Shown: one piece after another, positions 54,308 to 64,000 of the stretch
Position numbering within the stretch: position 1 is the stretch's first letter
Layout of the letters: each line of letters begins with the position of its first letter
Assembly: GCA_020912385.1 (NCBI GenBank)
Contig: CP087217.1
Location: 806,001 to 870,000, forward strand
DNA from: Neofusicoccum parvum
Lineage: Eukaryota > Ascomycota > Dothideomycetes > Botryosphaeriales > Botryosphaeriaceae
Reading direction: 5' to 3'
Length of the DNA: 64,000 nt
The notes under the pieces: model-generated
What the model was told of the DNA's origin: nothing
The model's input: the letters and a program-made list of their open reading frames with translations, nothing else
Database searches by the model: none
Translations under genes and position numbers: made by a program

Positions 54308-55636
54308 ATGAGTAGATTTCAGAGACTCCGGGGCTTCCTTTCCCGCAACATGATACCTTGCATTCCTTTGTTTTTGATCGTTCACCTCATTCTCTTCACC
54401 GTTTTTACGCTACTATATTACAAGCCTACAGCTGCTCAACTGAATTCTCCCGATCGACTCGAGGCGGAGCACTTCTCTGCGACTTCCGTGGCATGCACGT
54501 TCCCAGTCAGTGGTCAATACGGTCAGACTTGTCTGTACGCGTTCTATCTCCTCATCGGCGGCACCGTGTTTTCCCGCAAGCAAGAGTGGCTTGCAGTTGC
54601 CATGGCTGCGTCCGCGCTTACGTACTCCGGTGTTGCGGCAATCCACATTTGGGTGCTTTTCAGCCACAACGACAAAGTTTCTCTCTCACGCACGAAGAGC
54701 CACTGCCAGCAACTTCAGTCAGCCGAGGAAACCTGGGACTTCTTAGCATGCAATGGCGTTCTAGATCCCGATTTACTCCAATGCTGCAATGTCGTTGGCA
54801 TTGGACTTCTGGCTTCCATCCCCATGGCCCTTTGGTCAAAGACCTTCCAGTCAACGCAATCCCGGCCAATTCTGATCATGTGGATGTTTCTCATGAGCTC
54901 CAGCCACATTTTCTGCGTGCTTACCCACACGGATCCCAATCGTCATTATCAAATATGTCCTTCAGGCATCACGGAAGCACCGCCGGGTGACCGTTACCAG
55001 GCTGTCGAGAACAATGACGTGTGGCGGGAGCACTTCATCAGCATCAGCACGGGCCGAGATAACGCCACAGAACAAAGGTGCATCTACTCCTGCTTCACCA
55101 CAGCCGGCTACATCGGCCGCACGCCGGCAGAGATTGGCGTCTACCCAGTATCTCCTGACAACTCAGTGATTACCCCGGTCCACCAGGATATTGGAATCGC
55201 TTTCTGGACAACATATACCGCGCTTGGAATACTGTCCTTGGGGAAAATTACCAAAGACGATTCACACCTTCCTGACAGTGGTTCTGAGCACAGACTCCTG
55301 CATGGTTGGAAATCTTCTTGGTGTGCATCATCCAGGAAGAGACTGACAACTTGGCACGCTCGAATACGAGCTGTTGCTAGAGTACTTAGCATATTGATCA
55401 GCCTCCTCTACCCGGCCTACGTAATAATTCTACGGCAAGGCCTTCCAGAGGCCGAGGTGTTTGGCTCGGTCGGACAATGGAGCGCCGTTGCTGTTATCTG
55501 CTTGACTCTTTTTGCGGCATTGGTGAGCAGAGTTGCGCAGATTCTTGACCAGCGCGGAAGAGCGCAACCAAGCAGCCCAGACGAGGAGGACCAGATAAAG
55601 GAAGGCTGGGGGCATGAAGTTGGATATGCATCATAA
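54308..55636 (+). CDS. Polytopic membrane protein of unknown function
   Basis: A single exon of 442 aa from ATG 54308. About eight hydrophobic spans are visible: CIPLFLIVHLILFTVFTLLY (about 18-37), YAFYLLIGGTVF, WLAVAMAASALTYSGVAAIH, VVGIGLLASIPMALW, ILIMWMFLMSSSHIFCVL, IGIAFWTTYTALGILSLG, VLSILISLLYPAYVIIL and WSAVAVICLTLFAALVS. Loops hold several cysteines (HCQQL, FLACN, LLQCCNVV, QRCIYSCF) that could form disulphides. The C-terminal tail is acidic and cytosolic by the positive-inside rule (SSPDEEDQIKEGWG). I recognise no transporter or enzyme motif. It sits alone in the variable right-hand region and looks like a fungal lineage-specific family. Confidence 0.75.
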   Translation: MSRFQRLRGFLSRNMIPCIPLFLIVHLILFTVFTLLYYKPTAAQLNSPDRLEAEHFSATSVACTFPVSGQYGQTCLYAFYLLIGGTVFSRKQEWLAVAMAASALTYSGVAAIHIWVLFSHNDKVSLSRTKSHCQQLQSAEETWDFLACNGVLDPDLLQCCNVVGIGLLASIPMALWSKTFQSTQSRPILIMWMFLMSSSHIFCVLTHTDPNRHYQICPSGITEAPPGDRYQAVENNDVWREHFISISTGRDNATEQRCIYSCFTTAGYIGRTPAEIGVYPVSPDNSVITPVHQDIGIAFWTTYTALGILSLGKITKDDSHLPDSGSEHRLLHGWKSSWCASSRKRLTTWHARIRAVARVLSILISLLYPAYVIILRQGLPEAEVFGSVGQWSAVAVICLTLFAALVSRVAQILDQRGRAQPSSPDEEDQIKEGWGHEVGYAS

Positions 55637-56422
55637 CCAATTAATGTGTTGCTCTTTGGGTTCTTGGAACCGGCAACAATATACTAAAGCACAGCCGAGA
55701 CGGAGAGAGTTGGATGCCGTAGGGTTGGGCCCGGACGATGGATTCCCACTGTCTGAAGTCTCTGCGAGGCACCAGGCTGGTTCTCTCCGCCAACGGCGCG
55801 TGCGCCGATGAAACCCACAGCCACGCTCCCGCCATCCTCGACAACGCTTCCCGTGGTGGATTTATGGACTCCACTATAAATCTCGCCACACTGCTCGCCT
55901 CCGCACTTGTCCTTCTCTCGAATTCCCTCCCTTAACGGGCAGGGTACGGATATAGAGTTTTTTGTACGGGCACACTTTGGAGGGTCTTGGAAGCTGGATC
56001 AGAGCAAACGCGTCTTGTTGCTCGTGGCGCTGGGGCTCAACAGCTCGATGCTGGGGATGGGATTTGCTGGACGACTTGGAAAGGTCCTGGTGAGAGCCAT
56101 GATGGCCAAGCTGGCGCTTTGCTGCAGGGTGTCGACACTCTGCCCCTCAGACTATGCCTGACGAAAAAAAAAATGGCGCGAAAGAAGTCGAAAACCGGCC
56201 GTGTCGCACGCCCGAACGCCGACTGCACGAAGCGTGCCACGCCCGCCGCGGCGGCCGAGAGCAGAGACGACGACGTCGAAGTCGCGGAGGGTGGTCCGTC
56301 AGTGCCGGACGCGGTCCATCGATGGCGTAGGGGCGGACGGAGATGCCGCGTGCGAGGTTGCGGGGATTGGTGAGCGAAGATGGGCGGGCGAAGACGGTGA
56401 TTTCCTCTAATAAGTGTTTCTC
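55637..56422. other. Intergenic, no gene seen
   Basis: 3' flank of the membrane-protein gene and of the small minus-strand gene. A run of A lies near 56164-56173. Only short overlapping frames are present. Confidence 0.5.
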
Positions 56423-56863
56423 TTAGTCCTTTCGGTTGCGCGGAAAAGGGGGAATGCCGGGGGAGGGTTTACGAACGAAGGTTTCGGGGGATTCGAGGAC
56501 GCCCTCGATGATGGAGCTGTCGGAGCGGTCGGACGCGCCGAGGATGGCGACTTTGGTCTTTGTGGCCACGGCGGGGCATTTTTCTGGCAGGGACATGCTT
56601 TTGCACGAACTGAGGGGAGTTTGAGGGCGGGAATCTGGGGGAGACGGAGGTGCGTTTGCCAGTGATTGTTGCAGTCTTCGGAGCTCGGCTTCCAAGTGAA
56701 GACGGTATTTATCGAGAAGAACTTTCGGTTGAGATCGGTCCATTTGCGGCTGGCAGCAGCTCCGCGGCGACAAGACGTGCTTGCGCTGGGGCTTCGTGTT
56801 GGACATTGGTAGACTAGGGGCGTTTTCAACGGTCTGGGTCACAGAAGGGGAAGTGCCGTCCAT
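56423..56863 (-). CDS. Small hypothetical protein, 146 aa
   Basis: A single exon from an ATG in a good context (GTCCATGGAC on the plus strand) to a stop at 56423. The composition is protein-like rather than GC-noise: a Ser/Pro-rich start, a short amphipathic helix (LLDKYRLHLEAELRRLQQSL, about 48-67), a Pro/Ser linker (SPPDSRPQTP) and a mixed C-terminus ending PPFPRNRKD. No family is recognised. Its plus-strand counterpart frames are shorter. Reality is likely but unproven. Confidence 0.5.
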   Translation of the reverse strand: MDGTSPSVTQTVENAPSLPMSNTKPQRKHVLSPRSCCQPQMDRSQPKVLLDKYRLHLEAELRRLQQSLANAPPSPPDSRPQTPLSSCKSMSLPEKCPAVATKTKVAILGASDRSDSSIIEGVLESPETFVRKPSPGIPPFPRNRKD

Positions 56864-58736
56864 GGAGGACTTGGAACATGGTGTGGATCGGACGACTTTT
56901 TGATCGGGCTCCCCTATCGAGCCGTCAGCTCGTGGGGTCTAGATGATGATTTGCGCTGGGAAAGCTCGAGCGGGTCTTGCGAGTTATAAGAACTGGCCAT
57001 TAACGCCCCTGCAAAGCTAAAATGATCAGCAACACCGACGTGCCTCTCGGAGTTGGTGAAAAGAGCCTCAGGCTCCTCGGAGATAGGGCGGGTCGTCTTG
57101 CCCGGTTGAGCAAGAGTGTGGGTTTAGCGAGCGGGCCAACTTGCTTGAAGCTGCCGAATACGGCAAAACACTCCTCGGCGGAGACCATTACTCCTTGTGT
57201 AGCTCCAATAGCGGAGCTTGATTGAGGCGCAACGGGGAGTCCAAACAAAGTCCCTGTTGGTATCAGGAGATACGTATGCCTCGGAGTGCGTCTGTCAGGA
57301 GACATGTCTGCTTCGAGGACAACTTATCAGGAGATGCGCCAGCTCTCCGCGACGCCTGCAATACGCATTAGCGGATGTTCTGTCTGTGTAACCTGTGGAT
57401 ACGTGTATTACGACAACCAGGAAATTCGAATCGGCCCAGCTTACCCGTTTCTGCTGTCATGAGCGCAAAAGGTGGCCATTGGGTAGTGTGTTCGAAACTC
57501 TACCTGAAATCACTGTCCCGAGGAAGTGGTCATTCAGCTGCACTGAGTAAGGAAAAGCGCGAGAACGAACCTGCAACTCGGCTGCAACTCCCCTACTCTG
57601 ATTCTTGTCACATTACTCTTGCTCTCTCCCGACAACCCCCTCTATTGTCATCATTTTGGCTTAGCGTCACCCTCTTTTCTCCCGTCTCTCTAGTCACTGC
57701 CATACTCTTTCGGTTTCAATAGCACCGCGCCATCGTGTATTCATGGAGAACTACAAGAACAGCTCCACCGTCAACAAAATCTTGTCAGCCGTACCATCCC
57801 CGCCAGCTGCAGACCGAACCCTCCATTGATGATCGACACAACAATCAAGATGCAGCCATACGTGCGCATTCTCCCGGTTCAGTTCCCTGACCAGCTCTTT
57901 TTGAGGCGTTGAAGATAGCGGAAAAATACCAGTGAACGAAACCAAGGAGGAAAAAAAAAGCCTCCTCTCAACCCCTCGCTCTCCGCCGCCTTTTCGCCTC
58001 CCGCGCCGCGCTGTTTGCTTTCAGCCGCGCTCTCGGTCCCGCCGTCCACCCCCACTCCTTGACCGCTTCATCCCTCCGCCGCGCTCGCAATCGCGTCCGC
58101 AAGCGCCTCAGCGCGCTGCCGGGAGAGCGGGCGGGACGGACCGGTCGGCGCGGCGGGGCGGGGAGAGCGGTGGAGGTGGCGCGGGAGGCAGTGGGCGGGA
58201 GGGACGAGTTGCGGTGGGGTGGCGGCCGGTGGTTGCGCGACCGCGGCAGCCGCGGCGGTGTCGGGGAGGCGAGGTGTTTTTGGGGTTGGGGTCGGGGTGG
58301 GTTGCGTGGAGCTGGAGGAGGTGGTGGCTTGGTGGGTTTGGCTTTTCGCCCGAGGGAGAGCGTGGAGTAGGAGAAGGCTTGGTGGATGTCTGGTTTGTAA
58401 AGGAAGAGGCACATGCGAATGATGCCGCCGAAGGTGTAGGTGCGGCGAGATAGGTGATGGCGATGGTCAGGAGGCGGGTTGATCAATGGATTCGGAACAT
58501 GGCGGCAGGGCTGGATTCGGGGCGGTTGATCAGTATCTCGATCGAGTGGAAGAGCACAAGTGTCGGCGTCACCAGGAAGGAACGCTCGTTGAAGACCTGA
58601 CATTTTTGAGCCATAACGCCAAGACTCGGGTATCCCAGAAATTGCCTTTTTCGGTAAAGACGCTTTCCTGCCCGGCAATGCTCACTCTACGAACGCCCTG
58701 TGCCCCATATCGCTCACAATGAAATGATGCAGCCTT
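56864..58736. other. Intergenic region with unsupported GC-rich frames
   Basis: Overlapping frames at 57932-58453 (+) and 57968-58678 (-) are Arg/Gly/Pro-rich and conflict, so neither is called. A 32-codon minus-strand frame at 57771-57869 encodes a membrane-helix-like segment (CILIVVSIINGGFGLQLAG) and could be the last exon of a small gene, but I could not connect it to an upstream exon. Confidence 0.4.
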
Positions 58737-60227
58737 CTACCTCCTCCTCATGGGAATGTTTCTTTGCTTGGGGAAATCCAGGGGAATCCTCAGCTTCGCT
58801 GTCTTGTGATTGACGGCCTCGGCCTTGCTGTATCCGCCATCCGTGCGCTCCTTCTCCGTGGGCGGTCCCACTCTGCATCCAATTTCATGGAAATACTGCC
58901 CGATCCTACGAAACAGTCAATGGAATGCCTACAGCGGACGACGGGATGAGAGTTCTTACAGTTTGTTGTCAAGCCTAAGGTCCTCGCGAAGATCGAATGT
59001 GTCCGTCACATAGTCGTCGATGAATAGTGATAGCGCTGCGATATGGGTGATCAAGTTGTCAACATGCCACTTGGTCAATTCGCTGTGGTGCGGTTAGCAT
59101 CTGCTCCTCAGACATCGGAAAATGATGCAAGGCACGTACTTTCCATCCGCAAATTTTCTCCGAACTCCATCCAGCAGTGCGCCGCTCGTCTTCGTCTTCG
59201 TCTCGAGATCGGCCCTTTGCGGCAGCTTCTTGGCGCCGTTCCGCGCGGGCCTCAGGGCGGCCAGGAAATCGATCAGGAGCAGAATGTACTTCAACACCTT
59301 TATCTTCTTGACGTTCTTGCCCCGGCTGATATCATAGACTCGGTGGGCCACAAACATGCTCGATGTCTTGATGTCCTCGTTCTTCGCCACCATGTCGATC
59401 CAGCTCTTGACTTCGATCAGACGCATGTTGTCGCTGCCAATGAGGACGTCCGGCGGGTACACTTCAGAAGGTGCGGTCGCCTCCAGATTTGCCCTCGGGC
59501 GAGGCTTGTTCTCGTCAATGGCAGCCTGCAGCGAGTCGCGGGTGGGCATGTCGGCTGTGGCATCGGCCATTGACTCGAGCACAGCCTTCGCAACAGGATC
59601 GGCAACGTTGCCCTCGGCAGCGCCGGCGGTGGGGTTGATGGCGTTCTCAGTGATGGAAGCCAGGGCCTTCTTGGCCTTCTTGGTGCCGAATTCCCTGCCC
59701 AAGTCCTGGCGGAGAGCGAAGTTGGTCTGGCGCTCACGGGCAGCGGCCTGCTGCCTCTGAGCGTGCATCTCCTCGGTCTCGCTCCTCAGGGTGTTCCGCA
59801 GAACCAGCTTGTGCGCCTCCATGACCTTCAGCTCGCCGGTCTGGGGGTCGTAGATGCCGACGTAGTGCTTGAGCAGGCTGTCGGCAGTGCCGTCGCGCTC
59901 CGGGCGGGCGGAGAAGTCGAGCCTCTCGTGGTTGGACGAGTGCAGGAGGAGGTCATAGCGGTGTTTCTCGTTCTCCTTCTTGTAGGGCTCGAGGGCGAGG
60001 CCGGACGGGAAGGTGACGCCGGGCGTGGCAGCTGTCGCGGCGGGTCAGCTTGGCGGGAGTCAGACGCAGAGCTGGGGAGGCGTACCAATGACGGGGCCGA
60101 GCTGGGCATCGTCGTCGAGGAAGGCCAGCTTCACGGGGCGCGTGGGCGGGTCAATGGCGACCTTCTTGCTGGGACGGTCGTTCTTGTCGGCGTGGCGCTT
60201 GCGCTTCTTCTCGCTGAGGTCGGGCAT
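58737..60227 (-). CDS. RPA49: RNA polymerase I subunit A49
   Basis: Four exons, complement(58737-58905, 58960-59082, 59140-60031, 60086-60227), introns 54-57 nt, all in phase, 441 aa. It starts MPDLSEKKRKRHADKN with a basic nuclear-localisation stretch. The N-terminal dimerisation region (HRYDLLLHSSNHERLDFSAR, KHYVGIYDPQTGELKVMEAH) pairs with A34.5. The middle is a long charged linker. The C-terminal tandem winged-helix part (YPPDVLIGSDNMRLIEVKSW, LLIDFLAALRP, then KWHVDNLITHIAALSLFIDDY across intron 2, and GQYFHEIGCRVGPPTEKER) binds DNA. A49 supports rDNA initiation and elongation by Pol I. It is divergent from the promethin-like gene. Identification is very secure. Confidence 0.94.
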
Positions 60228-60624
60228 GGCGGCGGTGGTGTTGGAGAGACGCGCGGGCGGTGACATTTTTTTGGGCGCGCGATGCTTTTTGGCGCCAAGA
60301 GGCAGCGGCCGGGGGTCACCGCCCGCCTGCCGCCGCCGCGATGCGACGATGCGCACATGCCATTCGATGCGCCACAGCGCGGCGCGGTGACGCAACGCGC
60401 CATTCGCGTGCAACTACAGATCTTGCTTTGCTCCTGCCTCGCGCCCGCCCAGCCCGCCCATCCATGCTATCATCCGGGCTGGCTCCAGGGTATTTCATGC
60501 TGTCGCTCCTTCCGCTGTCCGTTGGCGTCTCCCGTCGTTTCTCCTCCACCTAAACTTCCCTCCGCTGCGTGTCCAGCCCCTTCCTCTCTCTTGCTCTGCG
60601 CCGGTCCGTCACGAGAGCCCCGCC
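60228..60624. other. Shared divergent promoter, RPA49 and promethin-like gene
   Basis: About 400 bp between divergent starts, GC-rich with a CT-rich stretch just before the promethin-like ATG. No TATA box is evident. Confidence 0.5.
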
Positions 60625-61430
60625 ATGTCTGCCATTCTCGCCTCCGTCCAGAGCATCGCCGGCAGTCTCAAGGACAAGGGCCAGAATGTCCTCGACAGCC
60701 TCTTCCCGCCCGAGAAGAGGGCAGAGCTCTTCGCCCGGCTGCAGGCATTTGCCGTAAACAACCCCAAGCTCTCCGTAAGTCACTCTACCCCGACCGATCG
60801 CCGCACGTCCGCCTGACACGCCCGGGACAGGCCTTCCTGCTTGCAAACTTCGCCTTGACCGGCCTGCCGCTTGTCATGTTCGCCGTCTTCACCCTCACCG
60901 TCTTCGTCTTCTCGCTGGTCGCCGCCCTTCTCGTCGGTCTCCTCGTCGCCCTGCTCTTTACCGCTTTCATGGTCGGCGTCGCCTTGCTTGTCATCCTACC
61001 CACCGTCTTCCTCACCACCATGGGCGCTTCCTTCTTGTTCCTGTGGGGCCTTGGAGGCTACTACATCTTCAAGTGGTTCAACGAAGGAGAGGGTGCCGCT
61101 GCGCCAGGTTCTGCTGTCGGCGACAAGCTTAATAACTTGACCGGCGGCCGCCTTGGCTTCCTCATGGACGATGCTCGGAGGCAGGACAACAAGAGGGAGG
61201 GTGAGAAGCACTCGAACGACTCGAACGATTCGAATGAAAAGAGCGGCACGCCGCTGAAGAACGGCTCTCCCATCCCCCAGGCCGCCGACCTTGGAAACGC
61301 AAAGGACCAGGTTGAGAAGACGGCCAACATCGACGGGGTCAAGAAAAGAGTCGGAAACACCACCAACACGGCTCAGAGTGCTGTTGGCGGCGCCAAAGGT
61401 GCCGTCGGCGGCGTCACCGGCCTGACCTGA
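60625..61430 (+). CDS. Promethin/LDAF1-like lipid-droplet membrane protein
   Basis: Two exons, 60625-60774 and 60831-61430, intron 60775-60830 (GTAAGT..CAG); 249 aa. The N-terminus MSAILASVQSIAGSLKDKGQ is amphipathic, followed by LFPPEKRAELFARLQAFAV. Residues about 51-125 are one long hydrophobic stretch that can form hairpins (LPLVMFAVFTLTVFVFSLVA, LLVGLLVALLFTAFMVGVAL, TTMGASFLFLWGLGGYYIF). The C-terminus is polar, with KHSNDSNDSNEKSG and a Gly/Ala-Val repeat end (VGGAKGAVGGVTG). This layout matches the promethin family (human LDAF1, yeast Ldo proteins), which works with seipin at lipid-droplet assembly sites. The family assignment is by architecture and recalled sequence, so moderately secure. 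Confidence 0.75.
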
Positions 61431-61867
61431 AATGGTCAGCGCACCACTGCGGCTTGAAATTGCCAAAATATTGTCCTTCGCCTGTGTCCTTAACAAGTTC
61501 ATTTTTGCATTAGCGAACGGTTGAAGGGGGCTGCATCGGCGGATGTGTTTGGTAGTCGGGATTCCAAAGGTTGACACCATGCACGAAGCTTGTCTAAAAC
61601 TGACATTTCGGCCTAGCGTTCTGTACATCGTTTCAGGAAACAATGCTCATAGTAACCAAAAGCGTATCTGACGAACAGCAACATGCTGAGTTATCATGTG
61701 ACGGGGAGCGCAGTGATCGCCGCCTAGATACCCGTTTTGGCCCCCACCCAGATGGCGCCAGCGGGCCCAATCTTGACCTCTAGACAACAACCTAAAACAG
61801 CCGGACCCGGCAACACGCACTTCCAAAATCAATCCCCAAGTCGGCACTTGAGCCTCTGCCAGACATC
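61431..61867. other. Intergenic, no gene seen
   Basis: 3' flank of the promethin-like gene and upstream region of the second HET gene. No motif stands out. Confidence 0.5.
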
Positions 61868-63805
61868 ATGGAGGCACCAGCCCCCATTAACTACACACCA
61901 CTGGCCCCAGAGCCACAGGGCTTCCGCATACTGGTCCTCAACCCATCGCCCACGTTCTCAGCAGAGATAGGTTGTAGTCTGATGAATGCCTTCCTCGACG
62001 ACCCGCCAGCGTACGAAGCTCTATCCTACGTCTGGGGTGACCCTACCAAGACTCATTCAATCACCGTAAACGGCAAAGAGGTGGCCGTCACTCGCAATCT
62101 TGAATGCGCACTACGCCACCTGCGCCATCCGGACACGCCCCGCCACCTCTGGGTGGATGCTCTCTGTATCAACCAACACGATATCGATGAGCGCGACGAC
62201 CAAGTCCTGCACATGGGAGACATCTACCGGTACTGCACCACCGACCTCCTGTGGCTTGGCGCCGACGCCTCGATCCTGACCCAAGGCGCCGCCGCCATGA
62301 AGACCATTGGCACCATCACTCAGCTCGAGGAGAAATTCGTTCGCTGGCGGCGCCGCTTCTGTGATTCAGATTCCCCAGAGACCCAGGACCAGCTGCCCAA
62401 AGACTGGCAGGAGAGACTCCGCGACCTCTTCCAGACACCGGAAGTGTGGCGGCGTGTTTGGATCATGCAGGAGGTTTCCTTTGCCCCGCGCGTAGTCCTG
62501 GTGGCCGGGGACGCGACGATGCCGTGGGAGGACATCGATGCATTCCTGGACGTCGACAGGTACATCGAGAAACACGGCTTCCCGGACGCATTTCACGAGG
62601 CCTTCAGCCACGAGTGGAGCCTCAAGACGACCTTCAACAACACACTCGCCCACGCCCAGATCCTCGCGCATCAGCGCCGCATCGTTGCCGCGACGAAGAA
62701 GCAGCAGCAGAAGAAGCAGCAGGCCTCAAAGCCCACCCCATCCCAAGCGCACGAAGACGCCTCCTCCCCGGAGCACCCAGACCAAGAAACCCCCACCTCC
62801 CTCCTCAACATCCTCGCCCGCTTCCGCTACACCCGCTCAACCGACCCGCGCGACAAGATCTTCGCCCTCCTCTCCCTCACGCCCTCCCCCCTCTCCCTCC
62901 GCCCCACCTACCACCTCCCCACCCCCCAAGTCTTCGCCTCCACCGCCCTCGCCCTCATCAACGCCTCCCGCTCCCTCGACCTCCTCTGCCAACCCCCCTG
63001 GCCCCTGTCCTCCCCCTCCCTCCCCACCTGGGTCCCCGACTTCGCCGCCAATCCCAGCCACCGCCCCGCCCTCCTCTTCGCCCAGCGCGCCATCTTCGCC
63101 GCCTCCCCCGCTCCCCTCCTCTCCGCGCAAGTGGACGCGTCGTCCGCGCAGCTGCGGCTCGCCGGCTGGCACGCAGGCGCGCTGCGGGCGGTGCGGTCGC
63201 GCGCGTTTTTCTCGACGGCGGCGCCGTGGGGCCTGCGGCGGCGGTGCAGGCGCGCCCTGGAGTGGATGCCGGATGCGTTGCTGAGGGGGGCTGGGGACCG
63301 GGATGGGGACGGGGATGTGCTTGGGCGGTTCGTCAAGGGGGACGAGGACGAAGAGGGCGGGACGTGGGAGCAGCGGTTCGAGGCGTACTGGCGGACGCTG
63401 CTGGTGGATTGCGTGAGGTACCCGGTGAGGCGGATTGCGGCGGAGGAGGTGGCGGGGACGCTGGCGGAGCTGTTTGGGCGGTGGATGGCCGATCCGCTGG
63501 GGGAGGGCGCGGTGGCGGATCGGGTGGAGGGGAGGCTGGGGATGTGCGATGAGTGGGTGTTTGCGGTGGCGCGGGATGGCGGGTACGCGATGGTGCCGCC
63601 GGAGGCGGAGGTGGGGGATTGCGTTGCGGTGCTCGAGGGGGCGAAGACGCCGGTGGTGTTGAGGAGGGTGGGGTCGGAAGGGGAGTCGGAGAGGCCGCAT
63701 GTGCAGAAGTGGGCGTTTGTGGGGGCGTGCTACGTGCATGGGTTGATGGATGGGGAGGTGGTGGAGAGGGAGGGGTGTAGGAAGACAGATTTTGTTCTTG
63801 TGTAA
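61868..63805 (+). CDS. HET-domain protein, full length
   Basis: A single exon of 645 aa from ATG 61868. HET blocks: FRILVLNPSPTFSAEIGCSL start, YEALSYVWGDPTKTHSITVN (about 52-71), RHLWVDALCINQHDIDERDD (about 95-114), TDLLWLGADAS, and EVWRRVWIMQEVSFA (about 194-208). A Lys/Gln run (TKKQQQKKQQ) follows at about 276. The domain core ends with RSTDPRDKIFALLSL near 320, after which the variable half continues to FVLV. Function by family: nonself recognition after hyphal fusion, with a cell-death output. Compared with the HET gene at 49.5 kb, it keeps the full C-terminal half. Third codon positions switch sharply from C to G near 63.1 kb. Confidence 0.9.
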   Translation: MEAPAPINYTPLAPEPQGFRILVLNPSPTFSAEIGCSLMNAFLDDPPAYEALSYVWGDPTKTHSITVNGKEVAVTRNLECALRHLRHPDTPRHLWVDALCINQHDIDERDDQVLHMGDIYRYCTTDLLWLGADASILTQGAAAMKTIGTITQLEEKFVRWRRRFCDSDSPETQDQLPKDWQERLRDLFQTPEVWRRVWIMQEVSFAPRVVLVAGDATMPWEDIDAFLDVDRYIEKHGFPDAFHEAFSHEWSLKTTFNNTLAHAQILAHQRRIVAATKKQQQKKQQASKPTPSQAHEDASSPEHPDQETPTSLLNILARFRYTRSTDPRDKIFALLSLTPSPLSLRPTYHLPTPQVFASTALALINASRSLDLLCQPPWPLSSPSLPTWVPDFAANPSHRPALLFAQRAIFAASPAPLLSAQVDASSAQLRLAGWHAGALRAVRSRAFFSTAAPWGLRRRCRRALEWMPDALLRGAGDRDGDGDVLGRFVKGDEDEEGGTWEQRFEAYWRTLLVDCVRYPVRRIAAEEVAGTLAELFGRWMADPLGEGAVADRVEGRLGMCDEWVFAVARDGGYAMVPPEAEVGDCVAVLEGAKTPVVLRRVGSEGESERPHVQKWAFVGACYVHGLMDGEVVEREGCRKTDFVLV

Positions 63806-64000
63806 GTGATGGTCATCGTTCACGGCTTCAGTGGCTCGGTGGTGCCGCGAGGAGCGAGTACCGGATGGAGCAAGCAGGCACAAGAGCAGTTATCATATTT
63901 ATTAGGTGCGATCAGAAAGGAATGGATTCATTCAGAGCTCTAGGTTCTGGGAAGGAACGGGGGCCTCTGGATATATTTGGACCTCCAGTAGGCAGATGGC
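63806..64000. other. 3' flank of the second HET gene to the window end
   Basis: 195 bp with no gene. A TATTTATTAGG stretch near 63896 might belong to a 3' end signal. Confidence 0.4.

Noticed and set aside
57932..58678. Overlapping 173- and 236-codon frames on opposite strands
   Set aside because: They conflict, are Arg/Gly/Pro-rich, and carry no recognisable family sequence.
62446..63883. Long alternative frames in the second HET gene
   Set aside because: They are shadows created by the extreme C-rich then G-rich third positions of the HET frame.

Overview
The window looks like a gene-dense chromosomal segment of a filamentous ascomycete (Pezizomycotina). The evidence is many short spliceosomal introns (43 to about 200 nt) with GT..AG ends and CTAAC/CTGAC-type branch points, two HET-domain genes, a Zn2Cys6 regulator, an RTA1 protein, a GH78 enzyme and a secretory lipase. 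A class such as Dothideomycetes would be a guess. I rebuilt exon structures by hand from splice signals, reading frame and recalled family conservation; no alignment was run. No tRNA, rRNA, CRISPR or intact transposon was recognised.

Left part (1-17 kb): a PH/LRR scaffold protein, a secreted GH78-type glycosidase, then a lipid-flavoured group. This group holds a Upc2-like Zn2Cys6 regulator, a sterol-glucosyltransferase-type gene interrupted by an in-frame TAG, a divergent RTA1-like membrane protein and a secretory lipase. The accessory character is strongest here.

Middle part (17-47.5 kb): mostly conserved housekeeping and signalling genes. They are nuclear cap-binding subunit CBP80, GSK-3 kinase, a SUN-domain ER membrane protein (Slp1-like), a Hal5/Sat4-type kinase, a CaMKK/Ssp1-type kinase divergent from TRAPP subunit Bet5, a CobW/ZNG1-type metallochaperone GTPase with a His-rich tail, YOP1 with a 9-nt micro-exon, an RFX transcription factor, and a Pth1-type peptidyl-tRNA hydrolase.

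Right part (47.5-64 kb): a variable region with an F-box/2EXR-like protein, a short HET protein, a secreted receptor-L-domain protein, degraded-looking sequence, an unknown polytopic membrane protein and a small hypothetical gene. The conserved divergent pair RPA49 (RNA polymerase I) and a promethin/LDAF1-like lipid-droplet protein follows, then a second, full-length HET gene.

The most notable observations are the lone nonsense codon at a conserved Trp position of the glucosyltransferase, the possible sterol/lipid module at 8-14.2 kb, a 154-codon in-frame open extension upstream of CBP80, and a C-to-G switch in third-codon-position usage along several genes.
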